Shown: piece by piece, positions 10,859 to 21,965 of the stretch
Position numbering within the stretch: position 1 is the first letter of the stretch
How the letters are laid out: each line of letters opens with the position of its first letter
Assembly (NCBI GenBank): GCA_023614405.1
Contig: CM042690.1
Coordinates: 662,602,802-662,666,801 of the forward strand
DNA: 64,000 bases
Direction of reading: 5' to 3'
Origin: Avena insularis
Taxonomy: Eukaryota > Streptophyta > Magnoliopsida > Poales > Poaceae
Made by a program: the position numbers and the translations under genes
Notes under the pieces: generated by a model
Database searches by the model: none
Told to the model about the DNA's origin: nothing
The model's input: the letters and a program-made list of their open reading frames with translations, nothing else

Positions 10859-12049
10859 ATGATGAACACAAGGATCCAAACTCGTGCTCATGCCACCACT
10901 AGCGCTTCTCGGGCTGTCCCTCAAGAATGCATGGGGATACGGTTCAGGAATGAGCTCCAACATGATCGCTTCGACAGGATCAAGAATAGAGAAGTGAAGG
11001 AAACTAAGTGGGCTTGCCCCATTATATTGAACCAACTCGGTATTTCTGATGACTTTAATTTACTTTGCAATAGGGTAGGCCTACAAAACTTTGTATTCAA
11101 TTATGTGCCTACCTATCACCGGTTAACCATTGATTTTTTAAGTTCTTGGCAAAGGACCGTTAAACTATGGCATGGAGAAGACTGGATTTCTTTCCGGCTC
11201 ATGAACAACAATTATACTTTATCACTAGATGAATGGTGCACATTCTTTAATTTTTCAAACAATAATGATAATGACTTGCGTGCATCCTTTACTGGCTTAG
11301 ACCCTTCCACGGAACAATATTATAGTAGAATGAGCTTCACTTCTAGAGTGAGCAAGGGGAAGAATATTCTACATCATGTAATTCGCTATTTGTTCTATGT
11401 TATTGCTAATACCTTGCAGGCCCATAATGAGTTCACGAGACTCAATGAGGAGGACATCTTAGTCCTTGCAAAGGCTGCTTTCAACAACTGCAACTTGTCA
11501 CTCAACTTGGGCGCAATCCTTGTGTGCTACCTGGAGCACCATTCCTCTCAAAGCCAAGGACCAATCACAGGTGGAGGCGTCATCACCGTGCTTGCCACTG
11601 CCCTAGGCATCAACCTAGGTGAGTTGTAACCTGTGCTAGGTGAGCGACGTGTTGGTTTCTCTACTTTAAAAGCTTGTGGAATCCTCACTAGGAGAGGTGG
11701 TGTTTATTACCTGCACATTGTTGGAGCTGGGTGTATCTACCCCGCTCATTTGCCTAATGGTCTTTTGTCTATCGAGGAAGGACGTTTGCTATATGACTTG
11801 CAGGCCGTTGAGCAACACCAACCCGAGGAGGAGATCCTGGATGAGGATGAGGACCAAGAAGAGGAGCAAGAAGTTCCTTATCAAGAGGAGCAACCATCAA
11901 CCCGGTTCGCTACATACCAAGACTTCCAAGAACTTGGAGGGACTGTGGAGAGGATGCATAGCCTCTCTTTGAACCTCCAAGAATCAACTAGTAATTTATC
12001 AACTCAATTTGCGAACTGGAGTAACGACTTTTTCCCGCCACCACAATGA
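10859..12049 (+). pseudogene. ATHILA-type third open reading frame with one in-frame stop
   Basis: A 396-codon frame starts MMNTRIQTRAHA and ends NDFFPPPQ. It matches the ATHILA ORF-1-like protein family of plant Gypsy elements, with blocks I recognise: KETKWACPIILNQLGISDDF, LDEWCTFFNF, RMSFTSRVSKGKNI, LNEEDILVLAKAAF and VLGERRVGF. The function of this protein is unknown; it sits where an envelope-like gene would sit, but I see no convincing signal peptide or membrane span. Residues from about 315 on are acidic and Gln-rich. A TAA at 11627-11629 (after INLGEL) splits the frame; both sides are in the same frame, so it is a point nonsense change or a readthrough stop. The start follows a short AT-rich leader at the end of the palindrome region. 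Confidence 0.8.
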
Positions 12050-13523
12050 TTTGAAGGGCTTGCAAAATCCTAAGCTTGGGGAAGTTTCCTCATTTATCTT
12101 TATTTGGCGTTTGTTTGCTTTTATTCATTTTGAGGTTATGTTTTTAATTCGAGTTTATAAGCACTCGTGTTGGTTTCCCCAACACTTTATCTTTAGTTAT
12201 TTCTTTTTGCTTTCGAGATTTTCTAGCTGAGCTTTGCCACCAATTTTCTATTCTTTAATTCCCTCTCTTAAAAACAACAAAAAGATTTCTCCATTTATCT
12301 TTATTTTCCCTCTTCTTTCTTTTCTTTCCGCCTCGAGGTTCTCATGTATTTGCAGGAAGAGTGATTGACTTTGAGTTTCCAAGAAACTAATCAAAAAGGA
12401 AGAGAGAAGTGGAACCAAACATGAGAGGTATGCCTTATGACTCCCCACTTTTGAAGTTTGAGAAACCCATGCTAGTTAGTAGTAAATGTTGAGATATTAT
12501 ATTGGTGGAATGAGTCTCTATATTGTAGTAAAATTTTGTTTGCATGGGTATGTTTTGTTCCAGCTCTTGTAGTTAACCAAGTCTTGCCTAAAAATTTGCT
12601 AAACAATTGTAATAAGAAAAAGTCTCACAATTGAAGGCTTGGGTGTTGTAGTGTTTAGTCTTGAAGGCTTATTTCTAGAGACACTCAACACCACGGAATA
12701 TAATGATTGACTTGATAGCTCTCTTTAAAAGGATTTGTTCGATTGAATTAATGTTTAGCGGTTTTCTTCAGCATGCCAAAGTTTGACTTGTGAATCATAA
12801 GAATGATATAGCTTTATGTGTGTCAAACTTCATGGGATGCCAACAACTCTGCTAGCCCACGAACGATCTTCATGGAGAAAACTCCTAGATTTCGGCTATG
12901 AGTTGATTAAACATATGTAGCAGCAATGCTATAATGGGTAAGATTCTTGGCACTCCCAGGTAGTTGTGTTCATGATGGAATCACTCCTCTGGGTATTATA
13001 AGAAATCATTGTACAAAAGGAACAAAAACCTTGGTGAAGCCACGAGTGTCCATCACATCTCGATAAACTAAATAGAATCTTTGGCATGCTCTCAGTTACT
13101 TAAGAACTAAAATTCTTGAAGGACAATGAATAGAAAGTAGTGTTTGAAGAGTCTTGATTTATTGATGTGGGAGAATTGAGATACTCTAGTATATATTCTT
13201 TTCATGACAACTCTCACACTCTCAACTTTACATGATTATACTTTATTTTTCAAAGGTAAGCCTATGAGTTGATTACATGACATGGAATAAAGTTTACTCA
13301 CTTGAATCATCCATGTTAACAATAATTTTGTTGCGCTATAAGGATGCATGAAACCCATATGATATGCTTGCCATTTCTCTATCTATGCTAAAGTTTTTCA
13401 TATTTATAAAGTGGAGGAAACATGAGACTATGAATCATGAGTAAGATCATCATCTCGTTATTTCAGTTTAAATGTTGAGTTCCTTTTTGGTTTTGGTTTT
13501 TTTGCTCGAGGACGATCAAGTTT
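12050..13523 (+). other. non-coding 3' internal region of the Athila-like element
   Basis: About 1.5 kb without a supported gene. It is AT-rich. It starts with CTAAGCTTGGGGAAGTTTCC (a polypurine-like stretch, 12071-12090) and ends in TGCTCGAGGACGATCAAG just before the true polypurine tract. Such long non-coding tails are usual in Athila elements. Confidence 0.6.
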
Positions 13524-13537
13524 AAGCTTGGGGAGGT
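13503..13537 (+). other. polypurine tract with upstream CTCGAGGACGA motif
   Basis: TGCTCGAGGACGATCAAG leads into TTTAAGCTTGGGGAGGT, directly before the 3' LTR start TGATGG at 13538. The purine run primes plus-strand DNA synthesis. The two other Athila-type elements here have the same arrangement. Confidence 0.8.
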
Positions 13538-14813
13538 TGATGGCTCTAAAATATAGCCATCCACGTCCACATTTAAATTGGATATTATTCATATTTTTTA
13601 TGAAATATCTCTCTAAACCCTACCACTAATGCCTAATGATCAAAGGGGTATGCAATCCTTTCTTTCTATTTTCCCCTGCGCAGATAACGACGTTCGATGA
13701 TGGGAATCACTACATTAAAGTCAAAGATACGAGATTTCTAACAACCCGAAGAAACCAGGAGCCATGAAGAGGAGGCAAACAGTTTAATGACAAACTATAC
13801 GACCAGAATAAAATTCCAGCCGTATAGTTCCGGCCGTATAGTTGCCACCAACACCGCTAGGTCAAACAGAACAACTTTTGTGAAGGGGCCCCTATATAAA
13901 GAGGCCTCGGATGACGAGAAAAGAGCAGCTCCCGAGACCATCAGCCACCTCCAGATCTCCATCCACAACACCAAAGAGCCGCCGGAGGAATAGACTTAGA
14001 TCTAATATCTCCACCACCATAGCCATATTCCACCACTTGTAATAGTAGATCTCTTCTTCAATTGGCGACATTGTAAGACTATTGCTATCAATCTCATGAT
14101 TTCCACTACAATGTTTATGATCTTTGATCTCATCTCTATGTGTGAGTAATTCTCCTTGGGCTAAGGGCTTCGGCCTAGCCATGTAGCTTTTATGCATGTT
14201 ATTTATCATAGATGGGATCATGTATTAGTTTGTATGACATGCTGATTATTGTATCCTCTCTTGCCTCAATCTAAGGACTTGTCAGGTACCCAAGACCCCG
14301 AGGATTGAGCCAGGTATAGGGAGTATGAGTAATGACTAATCTGCAGGTTAGGAACCCTAGTGACGAGTAATCGGCATATATGTAAAGGGATTTACTTGGG
14401 ATTAACGGTGACGTCACTATGAATATCATTAGTTCTCTTTATTCTATGGATGAGACTAGTAGGTTATTGCTATAAGAGGTTGCAGAGGCAATAGCAATTA
14501 TGGATGCACTGCCCACATATAATTTATCTTGCTCTAACAATTACATGCATACTTTATTTTTATCTTTTATTCCCATCAGATGTTTTGCGCAGCTACTGGT
14601 GAAACCGAACGCCCTAGGCCCTCTCTCTCCATCATCGACAACAACAAAAATACGCAAACTCTTGGTCCGGTAAAAACAAAAGAGGAATTCTAAAAATCCC
14701 GAAGGTCCGTTAAAGTAACTTCACTATGCTTCTGCTTCCCGAGGATTCGATAAACCTAGGTCTACTATGGAAAAAGAGTTATACTACATCCGTAATCCGG
14801 ATCCAAGGTATCA
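13538..14813 (+). repeat. 3' LTR of the plus-strand Athila-like element
   Basis: 1276 bp, TGATGG...GGTATCA, closely similar to 6532-7788. The length difference comes from small indels, such as the extra half-palindrome near 13830. It is followed by the ATGGT duplication (14814-14818). Confidence 0.92.
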
Positions 14814-14869
14814 ATGGTTGAAGAACTCAACCCCTTCTCTGTTCTTGAATTCTTACCTTGGGTTTCCCC

Positions 14870-15455
14870 TTATCAAAGGCACTTACCACATGAACTCATT
14901 TTGCTGGTGGAATATATCTTTCTCCCACTTCTAGCTTCTTTGGAAAATACCGGATGATTTCAGCATCATAAACATTAAAGATTATTTTTCCCTCAGCACA
15001 ATCAACTGATGCTCCTGTAGTACTAAGGAAAGGTCTTCCAAGTATTATGGATAATTTTTCATTTCTGGCATTTCAAGAATAATAAAATCAGTGGGAATAA
15101 CATGCTCATGTATTCTAAGTAGAACATCCTCAATCATACCAATGGGTTGTTTAGTGGACTTGTCAGCCATCTGTAAAGTGATAGTAGTAGGGGAATACTC
15201 CCCTAATCCTAACCTTTTATAGAGGGAATATGGCATTACACTAACTCCTGCACCTAAGTCACACAAGGCATTGTGAATATTAGTTTTGCCAATTGAGCAT
15301 GAAATAGTTGGTATTCCGGGATATCCCGATTTAGACAATAGCTTCCCATTAGCAGGATAACTAGTCACCATGGCAACGGTTTCCATTATTTCTTTCTTTC
15401 TACTAAGAATATCACGTAGGAATTTAGAATAGGTGGGAACTTTTATTGCATCCAC
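14870..15455 (-). pseudogene. protease of the minus-strand Athila-like element
   Basis: The minus-strand frame from 15455 reads MDAIKVPTYSKFLRDIL, then GKTNIHNALCDLGAGVSVMP with an intact DLG active site, then TLQMADKSTKQPIGMIEDVL. Near 15050 the frame shifts (NYP stop), and KLSIILGRPFLSTTGASVDC follows in another frame to about 14880, ending PPAK and a stop. It is the same enzyme type as 9225-9836. After about 50 more bases the nested element begins. Confidence 0.8.
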
Positions 15456-15469
15456 AAATGGAATTTCTA

Positions 15470-17117
15470 GATGAAAGAATCATAGATTACCTGATCTGGT
15501 GCTTTCTTTTTTCGATCTGGATAAGGAAAGCTTTTTCTCACCTTTCTTATTCTTGTCTTTTACCTTTTGTGGGGGATCATGATCTTTTATTGCTTTCTTT
15601 TGTTGTTGCTTATCGCTTTTCTTCTTTTATACTACAACAAATTCATCTTCATTGATTGTCTCCTTTTCTTCTCTTGGATCAACCGTCTCTGCATCAGAGT
15701 CATAACGGTCATCATGTGCATCATTTTGGTCCTCCTTGGTTTGATCTTGTCTTTCTTGAGCTGTTTCACCTTGAGGATCCACCAGTGTATCATCTTCTTG
15801 GCTTGCTTTGTGCAAGGCTTTTTCTTTTCGCTCTTTTTTAGCTTCATATTCTGGTGGTCCTAATGGTCCTATAACAATTGCACCTCTTCTTGTAACAACA
15901 TTAGTAGAAACAAGAATATCTATATCATCTCAAAGAAAAATTTGATAACCAGATGCTATTTGTTCACATTGGGTTTCGATCATACTAATATACTTGTGAA
16001 ATAATTATATTTCTTGGCCAATCTCATCATAATTTTCTGTGAGTTATGCCAAAATCTTCTTATGTTTTTGAAAATGCTTATGCAGGTTATTATGAGATTT
16101 TGCATGTCGATGTTTTAATTCTTGAAAAACTTTTCTAGTTTCTCCTTCTTCAGTAAAAACTTGTAATGAGTCTACTTTGTTTTCCTTAACAAGTTCAGAA
16201 GGTATACTTTTTTCTTTCATTGTTTTGCGTACTTCAGGCATAAGATTAGGATTTATATGAAGCATCCCTTTTTCTAGCTTAGTGTCAAAATCAGGATTCT
16301 ATATAGAATCATTCTTAGCCCTAGTAGACATTAATTCCAAACATGCTTTAACAGTGAAAGTATTACTCGATCCTCCTGCTGATAAGTCGAGCAACTCTCT
16401 GCTTTGAGTATTAAGACCATGGTAAAATAAATGGCAAATAGTTGATTCAGAATAGCCATGATTAGGAATTCTATTGATCATTCCAAAGAATCTATCCCAG
16501 ACTTGTGGGTAGTTTTCTCCCATGTTCTGACTAAAGTTGCATATGTTCTTTCTAGTTTTAGTTACCTTTTTTAAAAGGATTAAACCTATTTATGAATTTG
16601 ACAATACAGTTTTCCCAACATTTAATGTAATGGCGAGGGAGAGAATATAACCAGTCTAGAGCTTTACCTTTAAGAGACCAACGAAAAAATTTAGACGAGA
16701 GAAGTCTCTTGGCAAACCTTTTGGTCCAAGTGTTGTCATCAAATCGTCAAACTCTCTAATATGTCTTCCTGGGAATTCATCTTCCCTTCCACTAAAAGCT
16801 TTTCCCTGCAAATTTTTAATAATTCCACCATCAAATCGATATTCTCTAACTCCAGGGTTAGGAAATTTTATTGGTTGTTCAAGGAAAGCAGAGTTTGGAG
16901 CACTGTATTCTCTGAGAGTTTTCTCAGGTTTCTTGGGAGTTGTCCTGTAAATGGACATGATTTCCATAAAATCACTCAGGTTTTCAACTTCAACCTTGTC
17001 TGATCTTAAAAGTTTTTCAATAATTTCTTCGCGCCTTTGAATAGCCACGCGCTCAAAATAATCTAGTAAATAGGTCATACCAGAGCGTGTAGACCCTTTG
17101 TCTCCTAGGGAGACCAT
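15470..17117 (-). pseudogene. gag of the minus-strand Athila-like element
   Basis: Starts MVSLGDKGSTRSGMTYLLDY at 17117, with a charged N-terminal helix and TPKKPEKTLREYSAP. A second block at 16523-16299 (MGENYPQVWDRFFGMINRIP) is the Gypsy retrotransposon gag domain. Acidic C-terminal text runs to about 15627. Most blocks keep one frame, also shared with the protease, but several in-frame stops (for example at 16656, 16299, 16044 and 15627) and compensated shifts around 16540-16650 break it. Confidence 0.75.
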
Positions 17118-17170
17118 TTTGTAGTAGTAACACCTGAAATGTCAAGAGACAAACACCTAGTGCTTAGCTC

Positions 17171-17189
17171 CCTGGCAATGGCGCCAGAA
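17171..17189 (-). other. primer-binding site (tRNA-Asp type)
   Basis: The minus strand reads CTGGCGCCATTGCCAGGGA, ten bases inside the LTR edge. It matches the tRNA-Asp complement with two differences. Confidence 0.8.
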
Positions 17190-17196
17190 AATAGCT

Positions 17197-18657
17197 TGAT
17201 GTCTGCAAGTGCACAAATCATTTGTAGCTAGTTTTGAAGTATAGATATTGATCCCACAGGGAGCCCAAAGGTGAGTGTTTATGAGTGAAGTCTCTGTCAC
17301 ACTCAAAGTTGTCACAGGTCTTCGAGTGAATTGACTGCAAGTCTAGAAATAAGAATGAAATTTGGATTACACTGGATGTATTTAAATAAAACTAATATGT
17401 AAACTTCAGGAATAAAAAGCATAAAAGTAAAGAACGATTCGATTGTTTGTGGTTTTCTGTAGATGACGAAGAAGGCACGAGGAGATATAATTCATGGTGA
17501 TAGTGACTGTGCCAGGTGGACGAATGATAAATGTAACAATTATAATCTCATAAATATGTGTAAGCGAGTAACCCATAATTAGCCGGAACTCCTCTTGGTA
17601 GATTTCATCCCAACTTCAATAATCCTACTAGCCTATTACCAAAACCATGGTCAGTCACTAGATGATTAAGATCCTTCAAGTTGCTTAGTAATTAAGCTCC
17701 TTGGATCAGACTAATGCAATAAGCACAGTGGTTTCTCGTTATCCTCGAGTTAAACTAGTTTCCCATTGATATCCCTATGTCACTCAGGGGTCGTCGGTTT
17801 GCTAGCGAACAATATCCTATCTATGTAGAACAAAGCATCATGTTGTCTGGGCCCTTAATTGGACAACGACCATTAGGCATCCCACAGATAGTCAAGCACA
17901 CATAATATAGTAATTAAAATCAATCACAAACTAATGGAAAATATATGGAGGCACATCACATCTCACCAATCCCTTACATCTCCCACGCCCAAGGAACTTA
18001 CTCACACATTAGATAAGAAAGCATCATTGATATAATTAAATAAAGGCAGTTCTTCTTGATATTACCATGGAGATCCATAATAAGAATAGAAAAGTAATCC
18101 AACACAATTCAAGATAGGAAGAAACAATCTCAAAACCTAATCTTGCAAGGTGAAGATCTCTCTCTCTCTCAAGTACAAGTAATGGCTATGAGGATGTGAT
18201 GGCTAGGAGGTAGAAGATCGTGGAGCGAGATGAAGAACATCTTCTCCTCCTCCGGATCTCCTCTTTTTCCTTTCTGGATGGGATGGCGGCTGATGTGTTA
18301 TGATTTCATGTCTGGCCTCTTCACGAAAGTTGTCCCTTTTGACAAGACGGAGGCGGCGGCAACTATATGGCGGGAACTATACGTCCAGAAAAATATTTCC
18401 GCCGTATAGTTGCTTGTTAAAGCTTATGTATGCCTTCATCGATTGCTTCCATAGAGAGACTTGCTTGTTTTCGCCTGAATATTGTGTTTCTCTTGTTAAA
18501 ACCTTCTGTTGACGTTCAGAACCTGAAACACACACATTAAAACCAAGCTTTCTTCGCTACCTAAGTATTAGCGTTAGGTAAAGCTAGAAAACGATCAAAT
18601 CCAGAAGAAAACTATCAATAAAAACCATCAAAAATATGTCGAATCTCACAGCTATCA
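17197..18657 (-). repeat. LTR of the minus-strand Athila-like element, flanked by primer site and polypurine tract
   Basis: On the minus strand it starts TGATAGCTGTGAG and ends GCAGACATCA (1461 bp). It carries a palindrome (18361-18412) beside GGACAACTTTCGTGAAGAGG (18317-18336), like the module upstream of the TATA box in the other Athila LTR, but no TATATAAAG follows. The lower side has a primer site; the upper side has a polypurine tract. One LTR thus serves as 5' LTR for one copy and 3' LTR for another. Confidence 0.8.
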
Positions 18658-18692
18658 ACTACCCCAAGCTTAGATGTTGCTCGCCCTCGAGT
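18658..18692 (-). other. polypurine tract and CTCGAGGGCGAGCAA motif
   Basis: The minus strand reads CTCGAGGGCGAGCAA, then CATCTAAGCTTGGGGTAGT directly before the LTR start. The purine tract marks the 3' end of an internal domain that continues upward only to about 18820. Confidence 0.75.
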
Positions 18693-18819
18693 GACAAGAA
18701 AATAAGGAAGAATAATGGAGATTCAAGAATGAAATAAAAGAACTTACAAGCTCGAATTGGTGTCAAATTCTTTTCTTCACAATTCCTGCAATCTTAAACA
18801 TGATCATACAAGTATTCAC

Positions 18820-19084
18820 AAGATTGCATGTCCAACACATCATTCACTAATGATATGACCTCATTGTCAATTGGCATAAATGCCCATGATCAGGAAACCT
18901 AGACCATCAGTTGTCCAATGAACTAGTTGAATAGAGGATACTATGGACTTTGGTTTGTTTACATACCACACGTATACAATTTTTTCTAAATGGCATAGTT
19001 ATAGCATGGTCTAAAACTATCATGAAATAATGAAATGTGATAATAAACTTCCCTTATTATTTGCTCTAGGGCATATTTCCAACA
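18820..19084 (-). mobile_element. truncated Angela-type Copia LTR
   Basis: The minus strand starts at 19084 with TGTTGGAAATATGCCC and continues with text of the Angela LTR start, including GGTTTCCTGATCATGGGC and a CATTAGTGAATGATGTG stretch, before homology is lost near 18820. It abuts LINE sequence at 19085, so it inserted in the LINE and was later truncated. The lower edge is approximate. Confidence 0.75.
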
Positions 19085-19143
19085 CCTTCATCATATTCCA
19101 TGTACTATATCTCTCCTTATTATAGCTTCTCCACAGATACATG

Positions 19144-19148
19144 TTAAC
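19144..19148. repeat. target-site duplication TTAAC (left)
   Basis: TTAAC precedes the LTR start at 19149 and recurs at 25484-25488 after the 3' LTR. Confidence 0.93.
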
Positions 19149-20646
19149 TGATGCATGTAAAATGCACACATGAACTTTGTAGTTTGTTGATATGAATTCC
19201 CACATAATTGCATCATATTAATAGTTATTACCAATGTTCTTAATGACTTTGGGGATTTTATAAACAATCCCCTCTCTTTTGGTTTTAACTCTATCTAGTT
19301 GAAAAATCTTCTATTAGTGTTTTTGACTTTCTAGGAGCTACAAAACTTGAAACTGAGCTAGGTCAACGGGAGTTGTTAGAAAATTCCATATGAATACAAC
19401 GAGCTAAAATAGGGCCCAAGGGACGCAAACAGCTGAAAATGGCAGCCCATTTACTTTAGGGTGCGCCACTGGTGCTATCTCAGCCGTCAAAACTCCAATG
19501 ACGTCGATTCCACCACCATTCGCTTTGTTTTGACCTAAAACCATCAATATATATATCCTTCACGGCCTTTCTCGAGATGGACAGAGGCAGAGATTGAAAA
19601 CCAAGTAATAGAGAGCCAGCAGACCGCCGCCCGGAAGAAGATTGGAGGGGCAACCTCTGCCGGAATCACCTCTGGTTGCCTCTCTTCCTTCACCAACGTC
19701 TCCTCATCACTCTACATTATGGTAAGGGAGTAGTTCACCCCTAGACTATGGGTTTGTCATGGTAACTTGATCTAATCTCTCTATGTATGATCATTGTTGA
19801 AGTCCATATGTAATTCCTATGGTGGATATTGTGGTATGAGATAATACTTGTTATGCATTTATCATTGTGTTAGATCTTTTATGGTTTGTCATACTTTGGA
19901 AATATTTTATGATGCATGCAATGGTTTGATCTATACAAAATGCCTTGTTTATCCCTGTCATGAGGTGATTGACATCACCAAGTGGAGGTAGATGAGAGAG
20001 ATGTGGTAATGCACATAACATATGAATCATTTCACTAGTGTTTGGAATGTTTTCCATTAAGAAGTATGATGTATGTAGGTAATGGGTGGCCGAGTGACTG
20101 CGATATATGTATTGAGTGACACAATGCAGCCAAACATCCTTTATCTAGGGGTGAAAAGGGGAAGTATGATGTGTTGTGTGACAATAACCAAATGCTAGCC
20201 TTATTAGAGGGGTGACCTAGCAACACAAAGGAGTAATTCTTTCAACTATGTGTTTTAAGACATGTAGCCACCATAAAGTTACCATTAAAACATGACAATT
20301 GTGTCTACTTTTATTATCTATAACATGATCATCACCAGAGATGGAGAGAGAGGATTGAGTGAACCCATGAACCCATGTCCATTATTCCTATAAGAGAAAA
20401 CCTTTGTCTTGTCCTCTTGCATTGAAGATGATTGGGACACTTTTACATTCTTGCTTTGTTACATTACACTTCCAAGCCTTAAATAAACCACCTTGTTCCT
20501 TAAACTTGTTTAGTGCATAATCAACTAAAATTTGTGATACTTTAGTTGTAGATAATAGATAGCTTTTCCTTCTTTCTCATGTGGATCGATACCCTACTTC
20601 CACATTGAGAGGTACTACAGTGATCCCCTACTCTTGAGGGTTATCA
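19149..20646 (+). repeat. 5' LTR of the non-autonomous element
   Basis: Starts TGATGCATGTAAAATG and ends GAGGGTTATCA. An AT-rich TATA region (CAATATATATATCC) lies near 19545-19558. Confidence 0.9.
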
Positions 20647-20656
20647 AGTACTTTCC

Positions 20657-20675
20657 TGTCACCATTGTCGGGGAG
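20657..20675 (+). other. degenerate tRNA-Asp primer-binding site
   Basis: TGTCACCATTGTCGGGGAG lies ten bases after the LTR end, as in the Athila element; it differs from the perfect TGGCGCCGTTGCCGGGGA mostly by C-to-T and G-to-A changes, as expected from methylation-driven decay. Confidence 0.75.
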
Positions 20676-20838
20676 CGTAGCGCTTAAGTTTATATTCTTG
20701 TGTGCACTAGAAAATGTTGTCTTCTAGTAATAACTATATGAGAAAATTATTATTTATATATGTTAAAAGTTTGAATCTTTCTCCTTGTACTAATGTTTAC
20801 AAAATAAGTGCCATAGAAAGCACTCATGTTTTGTAGGA

Positions 20839-21010
20839 AGAAGATGACAAAAGTATAAGCTTGGGGATGCCCATGCACCCCTGAGAAGAGGAGAGTGATG
20901 AGCACAAGAAGATGACAAAAGCCTAACCTTGGGGATGCCCATGTGCCCCAAAGAAGAAGAGAAGAATGAAGAGGAGTAAGAAGATATGGTCCAACATAAG
21001 CTTGGGGATG
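20839..21010 (+). repeat. short repeats with polypurine-like cores
   Basis: A 69-bp unit (GAAGATGACAAAAG followed by CTTGGGGATGCCCATG) occurs at 20839 and 20908. AAGCTTGGGGATG occurs at 20857-20869 and 20998-21010, with a variant at 20926 and another AAGCTTGGGGAT at 22559-22570. The true polypurine tract at 23936-23949 is AAGTTTGGGGATGT. Confidence 0.7.
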
Positions 21011-21815
21011 TATGGGAACCTCTCAAAGATGATAGTAACACTCAAACTCAAAACTCATTTGTCATTTATGAGAACTTGTGCTATGATAATTGTCCATTTA
21101 AAAATTATATCTCCATATATGAAAACCCATGCTATTATGATGAAACTAATAATGCTCCTTTGCTTGCTAGTAATGCTACTAGTAAAATTATTGATAACGA
21201 GGAGTGTTTCTTAGATATGCTATATGATAATGCTTTAGATGATGGTCCTATGCTTATTGATAAACCTCCATATATAATACATAAGGATAGAAATGATATA
21301 CTTGTTATCCATGATGATTCTCTTATTAGTAAGAGTCCTACTTTATTTTGAGTTCTCCTAGCTTAACCTTATAGGAGAAATATGAACTTGCTAGGAAATA
21401 TATAAGTGGTTTGCAAAATTCATGTTACAACCATGATCTTGATATTGAAAAGTACTAGAAACTATTTGAAATAGGAAAGCATGCTAATGAATTTCATGAC
21501 AGTTATAATCCTCTTTACATGAAAGACTCTATGAACTTGCATGCTTTGAATGGTTACAATATTAGATTTTCTGAGTGCAACTACTATGAAAGAGGAGGTG
21601 ATAAGTGCCCTATTTATGCTTCTAGTTATTATATGTTGTGTTCACCTACTGATGATATGCAAAGGTATGCCTCTACTTACTTTGATTTAGTCATATATAA
21701 AATGCCAATGCATAGGAAGAAGGTGAGACTTCGTTGTTATTGTTTCCATATCTTGTGTTGCTTGTTACCATGTTTTAACTTGACTATTATTTTGATTTGT
21801 ATGAACACACCATGA
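20986..21815 (+). pseudogene. unknown open reading frame of the non-autonomous element, broken
   Basis: Two frames, 20986-21351 and 21519-21815, look like parts of one protein. The first (MVQHKLGDVWEPLKDD) is acidic and rich in Asn, Asp and Tyr (YENLCYDNCPFKNYISIYEN). The second contains LHALNGYNIRFSECNYYERG and a cysteine-rich tail (RCYCFHILCCLLPC). They are in different frames, with stops between. I recognise the text as recurrent in Triticeae repeats but know no function. It is not gag or an enzyme that I can identify. Confidence 0.45.
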
Positions 21816-21920
21816 GACCCTGGTATTATGCATGGAAAACTTCCCAAGGAAGAAGGAGGTAGCGCCAAGGTACAAGCTACCACATGATCTCCACATCACT
21901 TGAAACAAGTAAGTAAGCTT

Positions 21921-21965
21921 AGCTATATGGCTATAAAGAAAGCGCTTTACGAGAGGCAACCAGTT
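21921..21965 (+). promoter_or_regulatory. conserved GCGCT...GAGGCAACC motif
   Basis: AGCTATATGGCTATAAAGA then AGCGCTTTACGAGAGGCAACC parallels 9870-9903 of the Athila element. It lies about 100 bp after the unknown frame ends. The hairpin stem is weak here. Confidence 0.55.

Larger units (their letters stand above)
6532..14813 (+). mobile_element. complete Athila-like Gypsy element lacking reverse transcriptase
   Basis: This 8282-bp element has LTRs 6532-7788 and 13538-14813, a perfect ATGGT target duplication, a tRNA-Asp primer site (7799-7816) and a polypurine tract (13524-13537). The internal order is gag, protease, hairpin motif, palindrome array, ATHILA-type open reading frame, and about 1.5 kb of non-coding sequence. 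Protease ends about 40 bp before the hairpin motif, so there is no room for reverse transcriptase or integrase. The element must have been mobilised by another element's enzymes. Gag and protease carry stops and frameshifts, so it is now inert. It resembles non-autonomous Athila-lineage families of Triticeae; I do not assign a name. Confidence 0.9.
5486..18657 (-). mobile_element. Athila-like Gypsy element, minus strand, split by a nested element
   Basis: Read on the minus strand: LTR (18657 to 17197), tRNA-Asp-type primer site (17189 to 17171), gag (from 17117), protease (to about 14870), then the nested insertion 6527-14818, then a spacer with a GGGAGTCAACCC hairpin, five palindromic repeats and the beginning of the region that in the sister element precedes the third open reading frame. 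The Angela element cuts it at 5485. No reverse transcriptase, RNase H or integrase lies between protease and spacer. The protease core CDLGAGVSVMP is typical of the Athila/Tat branch of Ty3/Gypsy. Confidence 0.8.

Noticed and set aside
5485..19084. A single Angela element whose LTR was split by everything between 5485 and 19084
   Set aside because: Both places show the same LTR start, not two halves of one LTR, so they are separate insertions.
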